Assembly (NCBI RefSeq): GCF_022568795.1
Contig: NZ_JAKZHU010000001.1
Span: 992,001-1,056,000 of the forward strand
Origin: Arsenicicoccus dermatophilus
GTDB taxonomy: Bacteria; Actinomycetota; Actinomycetes; Actinomycetales; Dermatophilaceae
Reading direction: 5' to 3'
DNA length: 64,000 nucleotides
Part shown: in pieces, positions 47,042 to 60,699 of the stretch
How the letters are laid out: every line of letters starts with the position of its first letter
Numbering within the stretch: position 1 is the stretch's first letter
Position numbers and translations under genes: made by a program
The notes under the pieces: generated by a model
What the model was told of the DNA's origin: nothing
Databases searched by the model: none
The model's input: the letters and a program-made list of their open reading frames with translations, nothing else

Positions 47042-50000
47042 TCAGCCCTCGGCGGACGTCTCGCTCAGCTCGGGCCGCTCGGCGGCGTCGGCCGCCTCCC
47101 GGGCCTCCGCCGCGCGCTGGGCCTCGGCCGCGGCGACGAGCTCGGGGCGCTCCTGGGCCCGGGACGCCTCGTGGTGACGCTCGACGTCCTCCTCGGCGGC
47201 GAGCCACACCGTGGCGAGCGGCGGGCAGGTGATCACCGCGGACCACGCGAAGCCGTGCCACGGGACCGGCTCGGCGACGACCTGGCCGAGGTTGCCGACC
47301 CCTGAGCCGTTCCACTCGGCGGCGTCGGTGTTGAGGACCTCGCGCCAGACCCCCGGCCCGGGCAGGCCGATCCGGTAGCCCTCGTGCGGGGCACCCGCGA
47401 AGTTCGAGACGCAGGCGACGGCGGGGACCCGTCCCGAGCCGCCGTCCTTGCCGTAGCGCACGAACGAGAAGACGTTGCCCGTGGCGTCGTTCGCGTCGAT
47501 CCACTGGAAGCCCTCACCGCTGGTGTCGAGCTGCCACAGGGCGGGGGAGGCCTGGTAGGTCGCGTTCATCGACCGGACCATCTGGTGCGCGGCCCGGTGC
47601 CAGGGCTGGTCGAGGAGCCACCAGTCCAGCGAGCTGCCGTCGGCCCACTCGGCCTCCTGCGCGAACTCCTGACCCATGAACAGGAGCTTCTTGCCGGGGT
47701 GCGCCCACATGAAGGCGAGGTAGGCCCGCAGGTTGGCGAGCTGCTGCCAGCGGTCGCCTGGCATCTTGCGCAGCAGCGAGCCCTTGCCGTAGACGACCTC
47801 GTCGTGGGAGATCGGCAGCACGAAGCTCTCGCTGAACGCGTAGACGAGCCCGAAGGTCATCTCGCCGTGGTGGTACTGCCGGTGGATCGGGTCGTGCTCG
47901 ACGTAGTCGAGGGTGTCGTGCATCCAGCCCATGTTCCACTTGAAGCCGAAGCCCAGACCGCCCGCCTCGGTGGGGCGGGTGACGCCCGGCCAGGAGGTGG
48001 ACTCCTCGGCGATCATCATGGCGCCGGGGTGGCGGCGGTAGACGGTCGCGTTGGTCTCCTGGAGCATCTGCACGGCCTCGAGGTGCTCCCGCCCGCCATA
48101 CACGTTGGGCAGCCACTCGCCGTCCTTGCGGGAGTAGTCGAGGTAGAGCATCGAGGCGACGGCGTCCACGCGCAGGCCGTCCACGTGGAACTCCTCGAGC
48201 CAGAACAGCGCGTTGGCGACGAGGAAGTTGCGGACCTGCGGCCGGCCGAAGTCGAAGACGTGCGTGCCCCAGTCGGGCTGGTCGCCGCGGCGCGGGTCGG
48301 GGTGCTCGTAGACCGCCTCCCCGTCGAACCGCGCGAGCGCGAACGCGTCCTTGGGGAAGTGGGCGGGCACCCAGTCGAGGATGACGCCGATCCCGGCCTG
48401 GTGCAGGGCGTCGACGAGGTGACGGAACTCGTCGGGCGAGCCGAACCGCGACGTCGGGGCGTAGTAGCCGGTCACCTGGTAGCCCCACGAGGGGCCGTAG
48501 GGGTGCTCGGCGACGGGCAGCAGCTCGACGTGCGTGAACCCGAGGTCCTTGACGTAGTCGACCAGCTGGGTGGCCAGCTCGGTGTAGCTCAGTCCCTGTC
48601 GCCAGGAGCCGAGGTGCACCTCGTAGACCGACATGGGGGCCTCGTGGCGCGAGGTGGCGTCCCGCTCGGCGATCCACTCCTGGTCGTGCCAGGTGTACGA
48701 CGAGCGCTCGACGACCGACGCGGTGGCGGGCGGGATCTCGGTGGCCCGGGCCAGCGGGTCGGCCTTGCCGCGCCACTGGCCGTCCTTGCCGAGGATGTCG
48801 TACTTGTAGCGGATGCCCTCCTCGACGCCGGGGACGAACAGCTCCCACAGGCCGGACGAGCCGAGCGAGCGCATCGGGTGCGCCTGGGAGTCCCAGGTGT
48901 TGAAGTCGCCGGCCAGGCGCACGGCCTGGGCGTTGGGGGCCCACACCGCGAAGGCCGTGCCCCGGGTGACGCCCATCGGCCCGTCGTACTCGCGCACGTG
49001 CGCGCCGAGGACCTCCCACAGCCGCTCGTGGCGCCCCTCGCCGATGAGGTGGATGTCCATCTCGCCGAGCGTGGGCAGGAACCGGTAGGGATCGTCGATG
49101 GTGTGCTTGAAGCCGTCGCCGTAGTCCACCGCCACGCGGTAGTCGGGGACGTCGGTGCCCTCGATCGTGGCGACCCAGACGCCCTCGTGCTCGTGCGCGA
49201 AGGGGACCGTGCGGCCGCCCTCGAGGAGGAGGTCCACCGTCGCGGCCCGCGGCTTGAAGGTGCGGATGGTGACCAGGCCATCGCCGACGCGGCCGCCGAG
49301 GACCGAGTGGGGGTCGTGGTGGTGGCCGTGGACCAGCCGGTTGATCTGGTCGGTGGGCACGGGCAGGTGGCGGGCGGCGCCCTCCGGCTGCCGGCCGTCG
49401 GTGGCCGGGTCCTGCTCCTGGTCGTACGCCGGGGAGGCGGGCTCCGGGTTCGCGCCGTCCGTCGCCGGCCTCGGGGTCGGCTCCAGGGGTGCCGTGGTCT
49501 CGTCGGCCATCAGGGTCTCCTCGGTCAGGTCCGGTGTGGGCTCCTCGACGGCAGGCGCGCCGGCCGTGGCCTCGACGGCGGCGACCGGCTCGGGAGCAGG
49601 CTCGGGCGTCTCGACGGCGGAGCCCTGGACCTCGGCAGGCTCGTCGATCTGTGCCGGTGCCGGTGCCGGTCGTGCGTCGGTCGTCGGGGCGTCCTCGGCC
49701 AGGTCCGGCCCGTGGTTCTCGGCCGCCGGTGCGACGGGCGTCGGGTCGGTGCCGGCGACCGGATCGGTGGCGCGGGCGTCCTCGGAGGGACGGTCGTGAC
49801 CGCCGGCCGGGACCGGACCGGACGCTGCGACGGGCTGCACGGTGCCGGTGGTCGCGGTCCTCGCGACGGTCCGCGCCACGAAGCGGGCGGTCGAGCCCAG
49901 CTGGGCCGCGATCCCGGACACCGCGGCGCTGACCGGCGCGTGGCGGACCCGACGAGACGCACCGGCGGTGGTCGCGTCGGCGGTGTCGTCCTCGGGGGCC

Positions 50001-51640
50001 GCCGGGGCGGGTGTCTCGGGCTCGGAGGCGGCCGGGGCGGCGGCCTCATCCTGGACCGTCGCGGCCGGTGCGGTCGGGGGCTCCTCCTCGGAGGCCGCCG
50101 GGGCGGGTGTCTCGGGCGTGGTCCGCGCCGCCAGGGCCGGCGCCTTCTCCTCGACCGGGACCGTGGCAGCCTCGTCCTCAGGGGTCTGGGGGAGGCGGTG
50201 CTCCTGCTGCCCCGTGGTGTCTCCCGTCGCAGCGGTCACGAGCCGGGTGACGGCGCTGGTGGGGATGGGCAGCCACGACGGGCGGTTGCGCGCCTCGTAG
50301 TCGATCTCGTACAGCGCCTTGTCGAGCTCCAACGCGCGCAGCACCTCCGGCTCGCGGCGCGGGTCGACGCCGGTCGCCTCGGCATACCCGGCCACGAAAG
50401 CCGCCCGGGCGGCCTCGGCCCAGGCGCGGGCGGCCTCGGCGCGGGACGGATCCTCCTGTGCCACCGACCCGGCGGCATAGTCGAAGGACCGCAGCATGCC
50501 GGCGACGTCGCGCAGCACCAGGTCGGGACGGGTCCGCTGCCGCAGCGGCCGCAGCGGCTCCCCCTCGAAGTCGAGCAGCACCCAGCCGCGGCCGGGGACG
50601 TCGAGGACCTGGCCTAGGTGGTAGTCGCCGTGGATGCGCTGCAACCGGGGCCACTCGGCGTCGCGGGCCGCGCCGAGCACCCGCTCGATCTCGGGCTCCT
50701 GGGCGCGCAGCGGCGGGTGCGCCTCCGCGGCGAGCACGAAGCGGTTGCGCATGGACAGCGCCAGCGTCCTGCGGTCCTCGGCCGTGGCTACGGCCGTCTC
50801 CATGGTGTCGGCCAGGGTGCGGTGGACCTCCCCGGTGGCAACGCCGAGGGCGCGGGCACGCTCGGTGAAGTCGCCTCCGGTGGAGGCGGACTCGAGGGCC
50901 ACCCGCCAGGCGTCGCGCACGTCGGGCAGGAACTCCTGGGCGAAGGCCAGGTGCCCCGAGACCTGGCGGCCGTCCCGGGTCCACCGGCCGCGCAGCGCGC
51001 CGGCGGGGCTGGGCACCAGCGTCGAGCCGGCGGCCGCCAGGGCGGTCTGGACGGTCACGTCCGGGTTGTCGCCGGGGGACAGGATCCGGAAGACCTTGAC
51101 GATCAAGGGTTTCCCGTCGGTCTCCACGATGATCGAGGTGTTGGACTGCTCGCCGGACAGGACCCGCGCGGAGCGGACCGTCATCGGCGAGCAGGCATCC
51201 GTCGGCTCCCCGGTGACGTGCACGTCGGGGGTGCCGTGGTCCGGGGTCGAGCCGGTGTCCGACTCCACGATGGTGCGGACCAGCTCGGCGACGTAGACCG
51301 GGTCGTGGGTGGCGTCGTAGACATGGCGGGTGCCGAGCACGGAGTGCTCCACCACGCCGACCAGCGCGTGGTCTGCCCCCTCGAGCGGTGCCCCGCGATA
51401 GGTCAGCGGGACCTGGTAGGTCACCGGCGGCTGCACCGAGACGTCCCGCAGCAGCAGGGTCTCGATGCCCACCTCGTGGGCGGGGTCCTCGAAGCGATAG
51501 CTGCCGACGCGCTCGAGCCGCGGTGCCACGCCCGAGCCCTTTCCGACATACCACCGCTGCCGTCCGATCCACGCCTGGACGGTCTCGCGCTTGTCGGGCG
51601 TGATCGTCGCGCCCTTCTCGATCCGGGAGGTGCCGGCCAT
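47042..51640 (-). CDS. glgB: Maltokinase-alpha-1,4-glucan branching enzyme fusion
   Basis: One 1532-codon frame encodes two enzymes. Residues 1-470 are maltokinase (cap domain [17 protein letters not shown]; kinase motif [12 protein letters not shown] near 336; LLDFEGEP), which makes maltose 1-phosphate for GlgE. Residues 470-760 are an Ala/Pro/Glu-rich linker. From 770 on is GH13 branching enzyme, with nucleophile in [14 protein letters not shown] (Asp about 1159), acid in MIAEEST and ISHDEV; a charged Ala-rich tail follows. An internal ATG at 49510 (residue 711) has GAGGAG at 6 nt, so a separate 822-residue GlgB may also be made. The start is 1 nt after the treS stop. Confidence 0.93.
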   Translation of the reverse strand: MAGTSRIEKGATITPDKRETVQAWIGRQRWYVGKGSGVAPRLERVGSYRFEDPAHEVGIETLLLRDVSVQPPVTYQVPLTYRGAPLEGADHALVGVVEHSVLGTRHVYDATHDPVYVAELVRTIVESDTGSTPDHGTPDVHVTGEPTDACSPMTVRSARVLSGEQSNTSIIVETDGKPLIVKVFRILSPGDNPDVTVQTALAAAGSTLVPSPAGALRGRWTRDGRQVSGHLAFAQEFLPDVRDAWRVALESASTGGDFTERARALGVATGEVHRTLADTMETAVATAEDRRTLALSMRNRFVLAAEAHPPLRAQEPEIERVLGAARDAEWPRLQRIHGDYHLGQVLDVPGRGWVLLDFEGEPLRPLRQRTRPDLVLRDVAGMLRSFDYAAGSVAQEDPSRAEAARAWAEAARAAFVAGYAEATGVDPRREPEVLRALELDKALYEIDYEARNRPSWLPIPTSAVTRLVTAATGDTTGQQEHRLPQTPEDEAATVPVEEKAPALAARTTPETPAPAASEEEPPTAPAATVQDEAAAPAASEPETPAPAAPEDDTADATTAGASRRVRHAPVSAAVSGIAAQLGSTARFVARTVARTATTGTVQPVAASGPVPAGGHDRPSEDARATDPVAGTDPTPVAPAAENHGPDLAEDAPTTDARPAPAPAQIDEPAEVQGSAVETPEPAPEPVAAVEATAGAPAVEEPTPDLTEETLMADETTAPLEPTPRPATDGANPEPASPAYDQEQDPATDGRQPEGAARHLPVPTDQINRLVHGHHHDPHSVLGGRVGDGLVTIRTFKPRAATVDLLLEGGRTVPFAHEHEGVWVATIEGTDVPDYRVAVDYGDGFKHTIDDPYRFLPTLGEMDIHLIGEGRHERLWEVLGAHVREYDGPMGVTRGTAFAVWAPNAQAVRLAGDFNTWDSQAHPMRSLGSSGLWELFVPGVEEGIRYKYDILGKDGQWRGKADPLARATEIPPATASVVERSSYTWHDQEWIAERDATSRHEAPMSVYEVHLGSWRQGLSYTELATQLVDYVKDLGFTHVELLPVAEHPYGPSWGYQVTGYYAPTSRFGSPDEFRHLVDALHQAGIGVILDWVPAHFPKDAFALARFDGEAVYEHPDPRRGDQPDWGTHVFDFGRPQVRNFLVANALFWLEEFHVDGLRVDAVASMLYLDYSRKDGEWLPNVYGGREHLEAVQMLQETNATVYRRHPGAMMIAEESTSWPGVTRPTEAGGLGFGFKWNMGWMHDTLDYVEHDPIHRQYHHGEMTFGLVYAFSESFVLPISHDEVVYGKGSLLRKMPGDRWQQLANLRAYLAFMWAHPGKKLLFMGQEFAQEAEWADGSSLDWWLLDQPWHRAAHQMVRSMNATYQASPALWQLDTSGEGFQWIDANDATGNVFSFVRYGKDGGSGRVPAVACVSNFAGAPHEGYRIGLPGPGVWREVLNTDAAEWNGSGVGNLGQVVAEPVPWHGFAWSAVITCPPLATVWLAAEEDVERHHEASRAQERPELVAAAEAQRAAEAREAADAAERPELSETSAEG

Positions 51641-51641
51641 G

Positions 51642-53375
51642 TCAGGACTCGTTTCCGGTGTCGGTGGTGGGGGCTGCGGGGACCAGCTGCAGCCAGAAGA
51701 AGTCGCGCGAGCCCATCGTGACCACGAAGCGGCCCTGCTCGTCGACGGGCACGAAGCCCGATCCGCCGAAGAGGTCCACGACCTGGGCGCCGACGAAGCG
51801 CTCCGGGAGCTGGATGCGCGTGCCCTGGGGACGGGGGGAGAGGTTGTTGACGCAGAGCACGGCCTCGGCGGGCCCGTCCTCGGTGGCGTCCTCGGGACGG
51901 ATCTCCCGCAGGAAGGCCAGGATCGCGTCGTTGTCGTTGGCCTGCACCTCGAAGGTGCCCATCCCCATGACGGGGTGGTGCCTGCGCACCGACAGCATCC
52001 CGCGGATCCAGTGCAGCAGCGAGGAGCTCGAGGCCATCTGTGCCTCGACGTTGACGTTGTTGTGGTGGTACACGAGCGACTGGATGACCGGGAGGTAGAG
52101 CTTGCCCGGGTCCGCGGTGGAGAAGCCCGCGTTGCGGTCCGGCGTCCACTGCATCGGGGTGCGGACGGCGTCGCGGTCCTGCAGCCAGATGTTGTCGCCC
52201 ATCCCGATCTCGTCGCCGTAGTACAGGCAGGGCGAGCCGGGCAGCGAGAGGACCAGCGCGTTGATCAGCTCGATCTCGGCGCGGGAGTTGTCGAGGAGCG
52301 GGGCCAGGCGGCGCCGGATGCCGACGTTGGCCTTCATCCGCGGGTCGGGGGCGTACCACCCGTACATCGCGGCCCGTTCCTCCGGGTCGACCATCTCGAG
52401 GGTGAGCTCGTCGTGGTTGCGCAGGAAGGTGCCCCACTGGGTCCCCGGCGGTATGGCGGGGGTGTCCTCGAGGACCTTGACGATCGACGTCGCCTTGCCC
52501 TCGCGCAGCGCGTAGTACAGCCGGGGCATCACCGGGAAGTGGAAGCACATCTGGCACTCCGGGTCCTCCTCGGACCCGAAGTAGTCGACGACCTCGTGCG
52601 GCATCTGGTTGGCCTCGGCCAGCAGGATCCGGCCGGGGTACTCCGTGTCGACCATCCGCCGCAGCCGGGCGAGGAACTCGTGGGTCTTGGGATGGTTCTC
52701 GCCGTTGTGCCCCTCCTCCTCGAACAGGTAGGGGACCGCGTCGAGCCGGAAGCCGTCGATGCCCATGTCCATCCAGTAGCGGACGACGTCGAGCATCTCC
52801 TCCTGGACCTTCGGGTTCTCGAAGTTCAGGTCCGGCTGGTGGGAGAAGAAGCGGTGCCAGAAGAACTGCCGCCGGACCGGGTCGAAGGTCCAGTTCGACA
52901 CCTCGGTGTCGACGAAGATGATGCGCGCCTCGGAGTAGAGCGTGTCGTCGTCGGACCAGACGTAGTAGTCGCCGTACGGGCCGTCGGGCTCGGACCGGCT
53001 CGCCTGGAACCACGGGTGCTGGTCGCTCGTGTGGTTCATCACGAAGTCGGTGATGATCCGGATCCCGCGGGCGTGCGCCTGCGCGACGAGCTCCGTGAAC
53101 TCCGGCAGCGTCCCGAACTCCGGCAGCACCGCGCGGTAGTCGGCGATGTCGTAGCCGCCGTCGCGCAGGGGCGAGGCGTAGAACGGCGGCAGCCAGAGGC
53201 AGTCCACGCCGAGCCACTGCAGGTAGTCGAGCTTGTTGATCAGACCGGTGAAGTCGCCTGCGCCGGAGCCGTTGCTGTCGGCGAAGGCCCGGATCAGGAC
53301 CTCGTAGAACACCGCCTTGCGGAACCAGCTGGGGTCGTGCTGAAGACCGGGCTGGTTGAGCGACAGGCCCTGCAC
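51642..53375 (-). CDS. treS: Trehalose synthase (maltose alpha-D-glucosyltransferase)
   Basis: TreS interconverts trehalose and maltose, feeding maltose to maltokinase. The 577-residue GH13 protein has [34 protein letters not shown], the nucleophile in [15 protein letters not shown], the acid in LLAEANQMP and the transition-state Asp in [12 protein letters not shown], then a C-terminal beta domain. GTG 53375 has GGAGG at 8 nt, overlapping the end of glgE. No kinase is fused to it; kinase is the next gene. Confidence 0.95.
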   Translation of the reverse strand: MQGLSLNQPGLQHDPSWFRKAVFYEVLIRAFADSNGSGAGDFTGLINKLDYLQWLGVDCLWLPPFYASPLRDGGYDIADYRAVLPEFGTLPEFTELVAQAHARGIRIITDFVMNHTSDQHPWFQASRSEPDGPYGDYYVWSDDDTLYSEARIIFVDTEVSNWTFDPVRRQFFWHRFFSHQPDLNFENPKVQEEMLDVVRYWMDMGIDGFRLDAVPYLFEEEGHNGENHPKTHEFLARLRRMVDTEYPGRILLAEANQMPHEVVDYFGSEEDPECQMCFHFPVMPRLYYALREGKATSIVKVLEDTPAIPPGTQWGTFLRNHDELTLEMVDPEERAAMYGWYAPDPRMKANVGIRRRLAPLLDNSRAEIELINALVLSLPGSPCLYYGDEIGMGDNIWLQDRDAVRTPMQWTPDRNAGFSTADPGKLYLPVIQSLVYHHNNVNVEAQMASSSSLLHWIRGMLSVRRHHPVMGMGTFEVQANDNDAILAFLREIRPEDATEDGPAEAVLCVNNLSPRPQGTRIQLPERFVGAQVVDLFGGSGFVPVDEQGRFVVTMGSRDFFWLQLVPAAPTTDTGNES

Positions 53376-53377
53376 GC

Positions 53378-55399
53378 TCAGAACCTCCGCACGTGGATAA
53401 CGTGGACCGGCTCGCCCTCGCGACCGACGCGGACGAAGTCGTGCTGGCCCCAGTGCCACTCGGCACCGGTGATCTCGTCGCGGGCGACGAAGCCGTCGTC
53501 CGGCCCCAGGCCCAGGGCGCCCATGTCCAGGTGCACCCAGGACTCGCGCGTGGAGTGGGGGTCGAGGTTGGCCACGACGATCACGGTGTCCTCCCGGCCG
53601 TCGGGCAGGGTCGCCGTCTTGGAGAACACGATGATGTTCTCGTCGTCGCAGTGGTGGAAGGTGATGTTGCGCAGCAGGTGCAGGCTCGGGTGGGCGCGGC
53701 GGATCTCGTTGAGCCGGCGCAGGTAGCCCGCGAGCGACTGCCCCTCCTTGGCGCCGCCCGGCTCGTAGTCCGCCCAGCGGCGGTCCTTGAGCTGGTACTT
53801 CTCGTTGTCGATCTGCTCCTCGGCGCCCGGACGGGCGACGCACTCCATGAGCTCGTAGCCCGCGTAGATGCCGTAGGTGGGGACCAACGTCGCGGCGAGG
53901 GCCGCGCGGGCCTTCCAGGCAGCCGGTCCGCCGAACTGCATGTACGGCGTGAGGATGTCGTGCGTGGTCGGCCAGAAGGACGGCCGCATGTAGCTCGCGG
54001 CGTCGCCGGCCAGCTCGCGGACGTACTCCTCGAGCTCCCACCTCTGGTTGCGCCAGGCGAAGTAGGTGTAGCTCTGCTGGAAACCGATCTTGCCCAGGGT
54101 GTGCATCATCGCCGGCTTGGTGAAGGCCTCGGCCAGCCAGATGGTCTCGGGATGGTCCTGAGCGACGTCGGCGATGAGCCACTGCCAGAACTCCACCGGC
54201 TTGGTGTGCGGGTTGTCGACGCGGAAGAGCGTGACCCCGTGGTCGATCCAGACCTGGATCACGTCGCGGACGGCCTGGTAGATGCCGGCCGGGTCGTTGT
54301 CGAAGTTGAGCGGGTAGATGTCCTGGTACTTCTTGGGGGGGTTCTCGGCGTAGGCGATCGTCCCGTCGGCGCGCGTCGTGAACCACTCCGGGTGCTCGGT
54401 CACCCAGGGGTGGTCGGGCGAGCACTGCAGCGCGATGTCGAGCGCGACCTCCAGACCGAGCTCGCGGGCGCGGGCCACGAAGGCGTCGAAGTCCTCGAAG
54501 GTCCCCAGCGACGGCTCGATGGCGTCGTGACCGCCCGCCTCCGCGCCGATGGCATAGGGCGAGCCCACGTCCAGCGGGCCGGCGGTCAGCGTGTTGTTGG
54601 GGCCCTTGCGGTTGGTGGTGCCGATGGGGTGGATCGGCGTGAGGTAGACGACGTCGAAGCCCATCTCGGCGATCGCGGGCAGGCGCTCGGCGGCTGTGCG
54701 CAGCGTCCCAGTGTGCCAGGTGCCGTCCTCGTCCTGGTAGGCGCCCTCGGAGCGCGGGAAGATCTCGTACCACGCGCCGCACAGGGCGAGCGGGCGCTCC
54801 ACCAGCCAGGACTGGGCGGGCGCGGGGGAGACCAGCTCGCGCAGCGGACGGGCGGTCAGCTCGTGCTCCACCGGGCCGGACGCCGCGACGTACAGGCGCT
54901 CCCGGGGGTCGCGGGTGGTGTCGCGCAGGGCGGCGATCGCGCCGGTGAGGATCGCGCGCTGCTCCGGGCTGCGCTCGACACGCTCGATGGCGCGCTCCAG
55001 GACGCGGGCACCCTCCTCCAGCATCAGCTCGACGTCGATGCCGGCCTCGACCTTGATGACGGCGTCGTGGTGCCAGGTGCCGTAGGGGTCCGACCAGCCC
55101 TCGACGGTGAACGACCACAGGCCCTCGCGGTCCGCGACGATCGTCGCCTCCCACCGGGACAGGCCGACGTTGGTGCAGGTCATCGGCAGGTAGGTCGTGG
55201 TGCCGGCGGGGTCCGTGACGGCTACGGAGGCGTTGACGGCGTCGTGCCCCTCACGAAACACGGTGGCCGTGACCGGTATCGGCTCCCCGACGACGGACGC
55301 GACGGGGCGCAGGCCTCCGTCCACGCTGGGCGTCACCGCCAGCACGGGGATGCGGCCGACAGGGGTCTGGGGGGCGGTGGAGAGGGGGTGGGAGCTCAC
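53378..55399 (-). CDS. glgE: Alpha-1,4-glucan:maltose-1-phosphate maltosyltransferase
   Basis: GlgE elongates alpha-glucan with maltose 1-phosphate. The 673 residues show an N-terminal immunoglobulin-like domain (VFREGHDAVNASVAVTDPAG), the GH13_3 signature YFTTRADGTIAYAENPPKKYQ-like segment, the nucleophile in TLFRVDNPHTKPVEFW, the acid in IWLAEAFTKPAMM, and KYQLKDRRWADY. GTG 55399 lies 7 nt after TAGCGT (leaderless). First gene of the glgE-treS-mak/glgB run, divergent from glgP; a glgE/glgP divergent pair also occurs in Mycobacterium. Confidence 0.95.
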   Translation of the reverse strand: MSSHPLSTAPQTPVGRIPVLAVTPSVDGGLRPVASVVGEPIPVTATVFREGHDAVNASVAVTDPAGTTTYLPMTCTNVGLSRWEATIVADREGLWSFTVEGWSDPYGTWHHDAVIKVEAGIDVELMLEEGARVLERAIERVERSPEQRAILTGAIAALRDTTRDPRERLYVAASGPVEHELTARPLRELVSPAPAQSWLVERPLALCGAWYEIFPRSEGAYQDEDGTWHTGTLRTAAERLPAIAEMGFDVVYLTPIHPIGTTNRKGPNNTLTAGPLDVGSPYAIGAEAGGHDAIEPSLGTFEDFDAFVARARELGLEVALDIALQCSPDHPWVTEHPEWFTTRADGTIAYAENPPKKYQDIYPLNFDNDPAGIYQAVRDVIQVWIDHGVTLFRVDNPHTKPVEFWQWLIADVAQDHPETIWLAEAFTKPAMMHTLGKIGFQQSYTYFAWRNQRWELEEYVRELAGDAASYMRPSFWPTTHDILTPYMQFGGPAAWKARAALAATLVPTYGIYAGYELMECVARPGAEEQIDNEKYQLKDRRWADYEPGGAKEGQSLAGYLRRLNEIRRAHPSLHLLRNITFHHCDDENIIVFSKTATLPDGREDTVIVVANLDPHSTRESWVHLDMGALGLGPDDGFVARDEITGAEWHWGQHDFVRVGREGEPVHVIHVRRF

Positions 55400-55626
55400 C
55401 GGGCCAACGCTACCGAACTGTGGTAGATGCTCACGACCCCCGTCCGGTCCGCGAGGGCCGGTCGAGGGCGCCCTGCGCCGGGCTCCGGGAGGGGCCGAGC
55501 CCAGGTGGCCCCCTGCGCGGATTCCACTACAGTGGCAGGCGAGTCCCCGGACCGTGGCACCCCGCGCTGTAGCGGACTGCGGGATCCTCCACGTTCCGGA
55601 CCCCATGCCGCGACACCGGAGGCGCA

Positions 55627-58188
<2,562 letters not shown>

Positions 58189-58195
58189 CCCGCCC

Positions 58196-58239
58196 GACGT
58201 CGAGGGGCCGCCCGCAGCAGCGGGCGGCCCCTCGACGTC
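58196..58239 (+). terminator. Terminator of glgP
   Basis: A 20-bp perfect stem (58196-58215 with 58220-58239) with an AGCA tetraloop begins 7 nt after the glgP stop. It may also serve the convergent glgX gene. Confidence 0.85.
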
Positions 58240-58279
58240 CGGTTCCCGGGCGGCGAGGACGTCGCGGTCAGCCCCGGCC

Positions 58280-58393
58280 CGTGTCGTTCGGGGCCAGGCT
58301 GGCCTTGAACGACACGGAAAGTGGCCTCTTTGATCGATCCACGGGGCCAGCCTGGCCCATGGAGGCGGCCCATGGAGGCGGCCCATGGAGGGG
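58280..58393. repeat. Palindrome and short tandem repeats between glgP and glgX
   Basis: A nested hairpin spans 58280-58316: outer 10-bp arms CGTGTCGTTC/GAACGACACG and inner GGCCA/TGGCC. The 13-mer GGCCAGGCTGGCC (58292-58304) recurs inverted at 58345-58357, and between them lies an AAAG...CTTT pair. Then 13-bp units beginning CCCATGGAGG repeat about 2.8 times (58356-58393). There is no coding capacity. It resembles a REP-like intergenic element, but copy number in the genome is unknown. Confidence 0.7.
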
Positions 58394-58447
58394 CCTGGGG
58401 TGCGGTCAGCGGTGGGCGGGGTCCACGGGGGCGGCTCGTGGGCGCGG

Positions 58448-60592
58448 TCAGCGCTCGGCGCGCCATACCTGCATCGACGGGCCGGGAGAGGTCCGCACCT
58501 GCCCGGGCAGCACCCGCTCCCCGGGGTCCTCGCCCGGGCGCTCCCAGGCGCTGTCCCACGCGAGCCGGTAGCCCGTGACCCCCGGCACCTGCGGCAGCGT
58601 GACCGGCAGGTCGACGGTCGAGCTGTGCATCACCAGCAGGAAGGACTCGTCGTCGCAGACACCGCCGTCGAGATAGGCCAGCAGCGTGACGTTGCGAGGG
58701 TCGTGCCACTCGTCGGCCCGCATCTCCACGCCCGCCGCGTCGAACCACATCAGGTCCCGACTCCCGTCGACGCGGGCGGCCCGGGGTCCGAAGAACGCCG
58801 TCTGCCGCAGCACCGGGTGGTCGCGGCGCAGCCGCGCCAGCCAGGCCGTGGTCTCGACCAGGTCCTCCTGCCAGGGAGCGAGGTCCCAGTCGACCCAGCC
58901 GAGCGGGTTGTCCTGGCAGTAGGCGTTGTTGTTGCCCTGCTGGGTCCGCCCGAGCTCGTCGCCGGCGACCAGCATGGGGACGCCGGCCGAGCACATCAGG
59001 GTGCCGAGGAGGTTGCGGATCGAGCGGCGGCGCAGCGCCTCGACGGCGACCCCGTCGTCGTCCGCACCTGCGGGACCCTCGACCCCGTGGTTCCACGAGC
59101 GGTTGTGGTCGGACCCGTCGCGGTTGTCCTCGCCGTTGGCCTCGTTGTGCTTGCTGTCGTAGGCCGTCAGGTCGGCCAGGGTGAACCCGTCGTGGGCGGC
59201 CACGAAGTTGATCGACGCGGCGGCGTTGCGGTCGTGCCGGGCGAAGAGGTCCTCGGATCCGGCGAGACGGGTGGCCAGGTCGGAGACGCCGTGTCCCGGG
59301 ACGCCCGTGCGGGAGCGGGCGGCGTCGACGAGCCAGAAGTTGCGGACGCCGTCGCGGAAGCGGTCGTTCCACTCCGAGAAGGGCGGCGGGAACTGGCCGG
59401 TGCGCCACCCGTTGAAGCCGATGTCCCAGGGCTCGGCGACGAGCTTGACGTCGCGCAGCAGGGGGTCGGCCCGCAGTGCCATGAGGAAGGGGTGGTCCGG
59501 GTCGAAGCCGTCGTCCCGGCCTCGCCCGAGCGCCACGGCCAGGTCGAACCGGAAGCCGTCGACGTGCATCTCCTGCACCCAGTGGCGCAGCGAGTCCAGG
59601 ACGAGCCGCAGCGGAACCACGTGCCGGGTGTCGACGGTGTTGCCGCAGCCGGTGACGTCGACGTCGTGCCCGCGCCCGTCGAGGCGGTAGTAGGTGGCGG
59701 AGTCGAGCCCGCGCAGCGACAGCGTCGCGCCGTCGACGGACTGCTCGCAGGTGTGGTTGTAGACCACGTCCAGGATCACCTCGATCCCGGCGCGGTGCAG
59801 GTCGCGCACCATCCGCTTGACCTCGTCGACGACGCCCTGGGGGTCGGTGGTCGAGGCATAGGGGGCGTGCGGCGCGAAGAAGCCGAGGGTGTTGTAGCCC
59901 CAGTGGTTGGTGAGCCCGCGGGTGGCCAGGTGGGGCTCGTGGGTGAAGGCGTGGATCGGCAGCAGCTCCACGGCGGTCACCCCGATCCGCCGCAGGTGGG
60001 CGACGGTCACCGGGTGCGCCATGCCGGCGTAGGTGCCGCGCAGCTCCTCCGGCACCCCCGGCAGGGTGCGGGTCAGTCCGCGCAGGTGCGCCTCGTAGAC
60101 GAAGGACCGGGCCGGCGGCGTGCGCGGGCGCTCGTCCCCCGCCCAGTCGAAGTCGTCGTCGACCACGACGCACCGCGGCACGAAGGCCGCGTCGTCCCGG
60201 TCGTCGCGCACCTCGTTCTCGCCGCGCAGGTCGGCGTCGACGCGGTGGCCGAAGATCTCCGGCCGCCAGGTGACCTGCCCCTCCAGGGCCCGGGCGTAGG
60301 GGTCCATCAGCAGCTTGGCGGGATTGTGCCGGTGGCCCTCGGCGGGGGACCACGGGCCGTGCACCCGATAGCCATAGCGCTGACCCGCGCGCATCCCGGG
60401 TATGACGTCGAACCACGTCCCGAAGGCCCGCTGCCGCAAGGGGATCCGCCGCTCGCTCGCTCCCGTGGCGTCGCCCGCCTCGAAGAGGCACAGCTCCACC
60501 GCCGTCGCGTGCCCGGCGTGGACGGCGACGGCCGCGCCGTCGGCCAGGAGGGTGACGCCGAGGCGCGGGGGCTGCTCGAGGGTGGCGGGCAT
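58448..60592 (-). CDS. glgX: Glycogen debranching enzyme (isoamylase type)
   Basis: GlgX/TreX removes short branches left by phosphorylase. The 714-residue GH13_11 enzyme has an N-terminal CBM48-like domain, EAHLRGLTRTLPGVPEELRG, VVYNHTCEQS, the nucleophile in DGFRFDLAVALGRG, the acid in VAEPWDIGFNGW and FVAAHDGFTLADLTAYDSKHN. ATG 60592 follows TATGCT at 7 nt (leaderless); ATG 60604 would lie inside that promoter. It converges on glgP. Confidence 0.95.
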   Translation of the reverse strand: MPATLEQPPRLGVTLLADGAAVAVHAGHATAVELCLFEAGDATGASERRIPLRQRAFGTWFDVIPGMRAGQRYGYRVHGPWSPAEGHRHNPAKLLMDPYARALEGQVTWRPEIFGHRVDADLRGENEVRDDRDDAAFVPRCVVVDDDFDWAGDERPRTPPARSFVYEAHLRGLTRTLPGVPEELRGTYAGMAHPVTVAHLRRIGVTAVELLPIHAFTHEPHLATRGLTNHWGYNTLGFFAPHAPYASTTDPQGVVDEVKRMVRDLHRAGIEVILDVVYNHTCEQSVDGATLSLRGLDSATYYRLDGRGHDVDVTGCGNTVDTRHVVPLRLVLDSLRHWVQEMHVDGFRFDLAVALGRGRDDGFDPDHPFLMALRADPLLRDVKLVAEPWDIGFNGWRTGQFPPPFSEWNDRFRDGVRNFWLVDAARSRTGVPGHGVSDLATRLAGSEDLFARHDRNAAASINFVAAHDGFTLADLTAYDSKHNEANGEDNRDGSDHNRSWNHGVEGPAGADDDGVAVEALRRRSIRNLLGTLMCSAGVPMLVAGDELGRTQQGNNNAYCQDNPLGWVDWDLAPWQEDLVETTAWLARLRRDHPVLRQTAFFGPRAARVDGSRDLMWFDAAGVEMRADEWHDPRNVTLLAYLDGGVCDDESFLLVMHSSTVDLPVTLPQVPGVTGYRLAWDSAWERPGEDPGERVLPGQVRTSPGPSMQVWRAER

Positions 60593-60699
60593 GGTTGGAA
60601 GCATAGGTGGGGGCTCCGGCAGCGCTCGCCCGAAGCGCGTCGGGGCCCCGGGGCTCCCCGTCTGGCGCGCGCCCCCGCGGCGGCGCTTAGGGTGGGGGC

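Noticed and set aside
47384-50617. A 1077-codon open frame on the plus strand opposite the maltokinase-GlgB gene
   Set aside because: Its product is Arg/Gly/Val-rich with no family features; it is the antisense shadow expected in very GC-rich genes, and the minus frame encodes two clear enzymes.
58356-58393. Short tandem repeats as a CRISPR array
   Set aside because: The units are 13 bp, directly abutting without spacers, and there are under three copies; no cas genes nearby.
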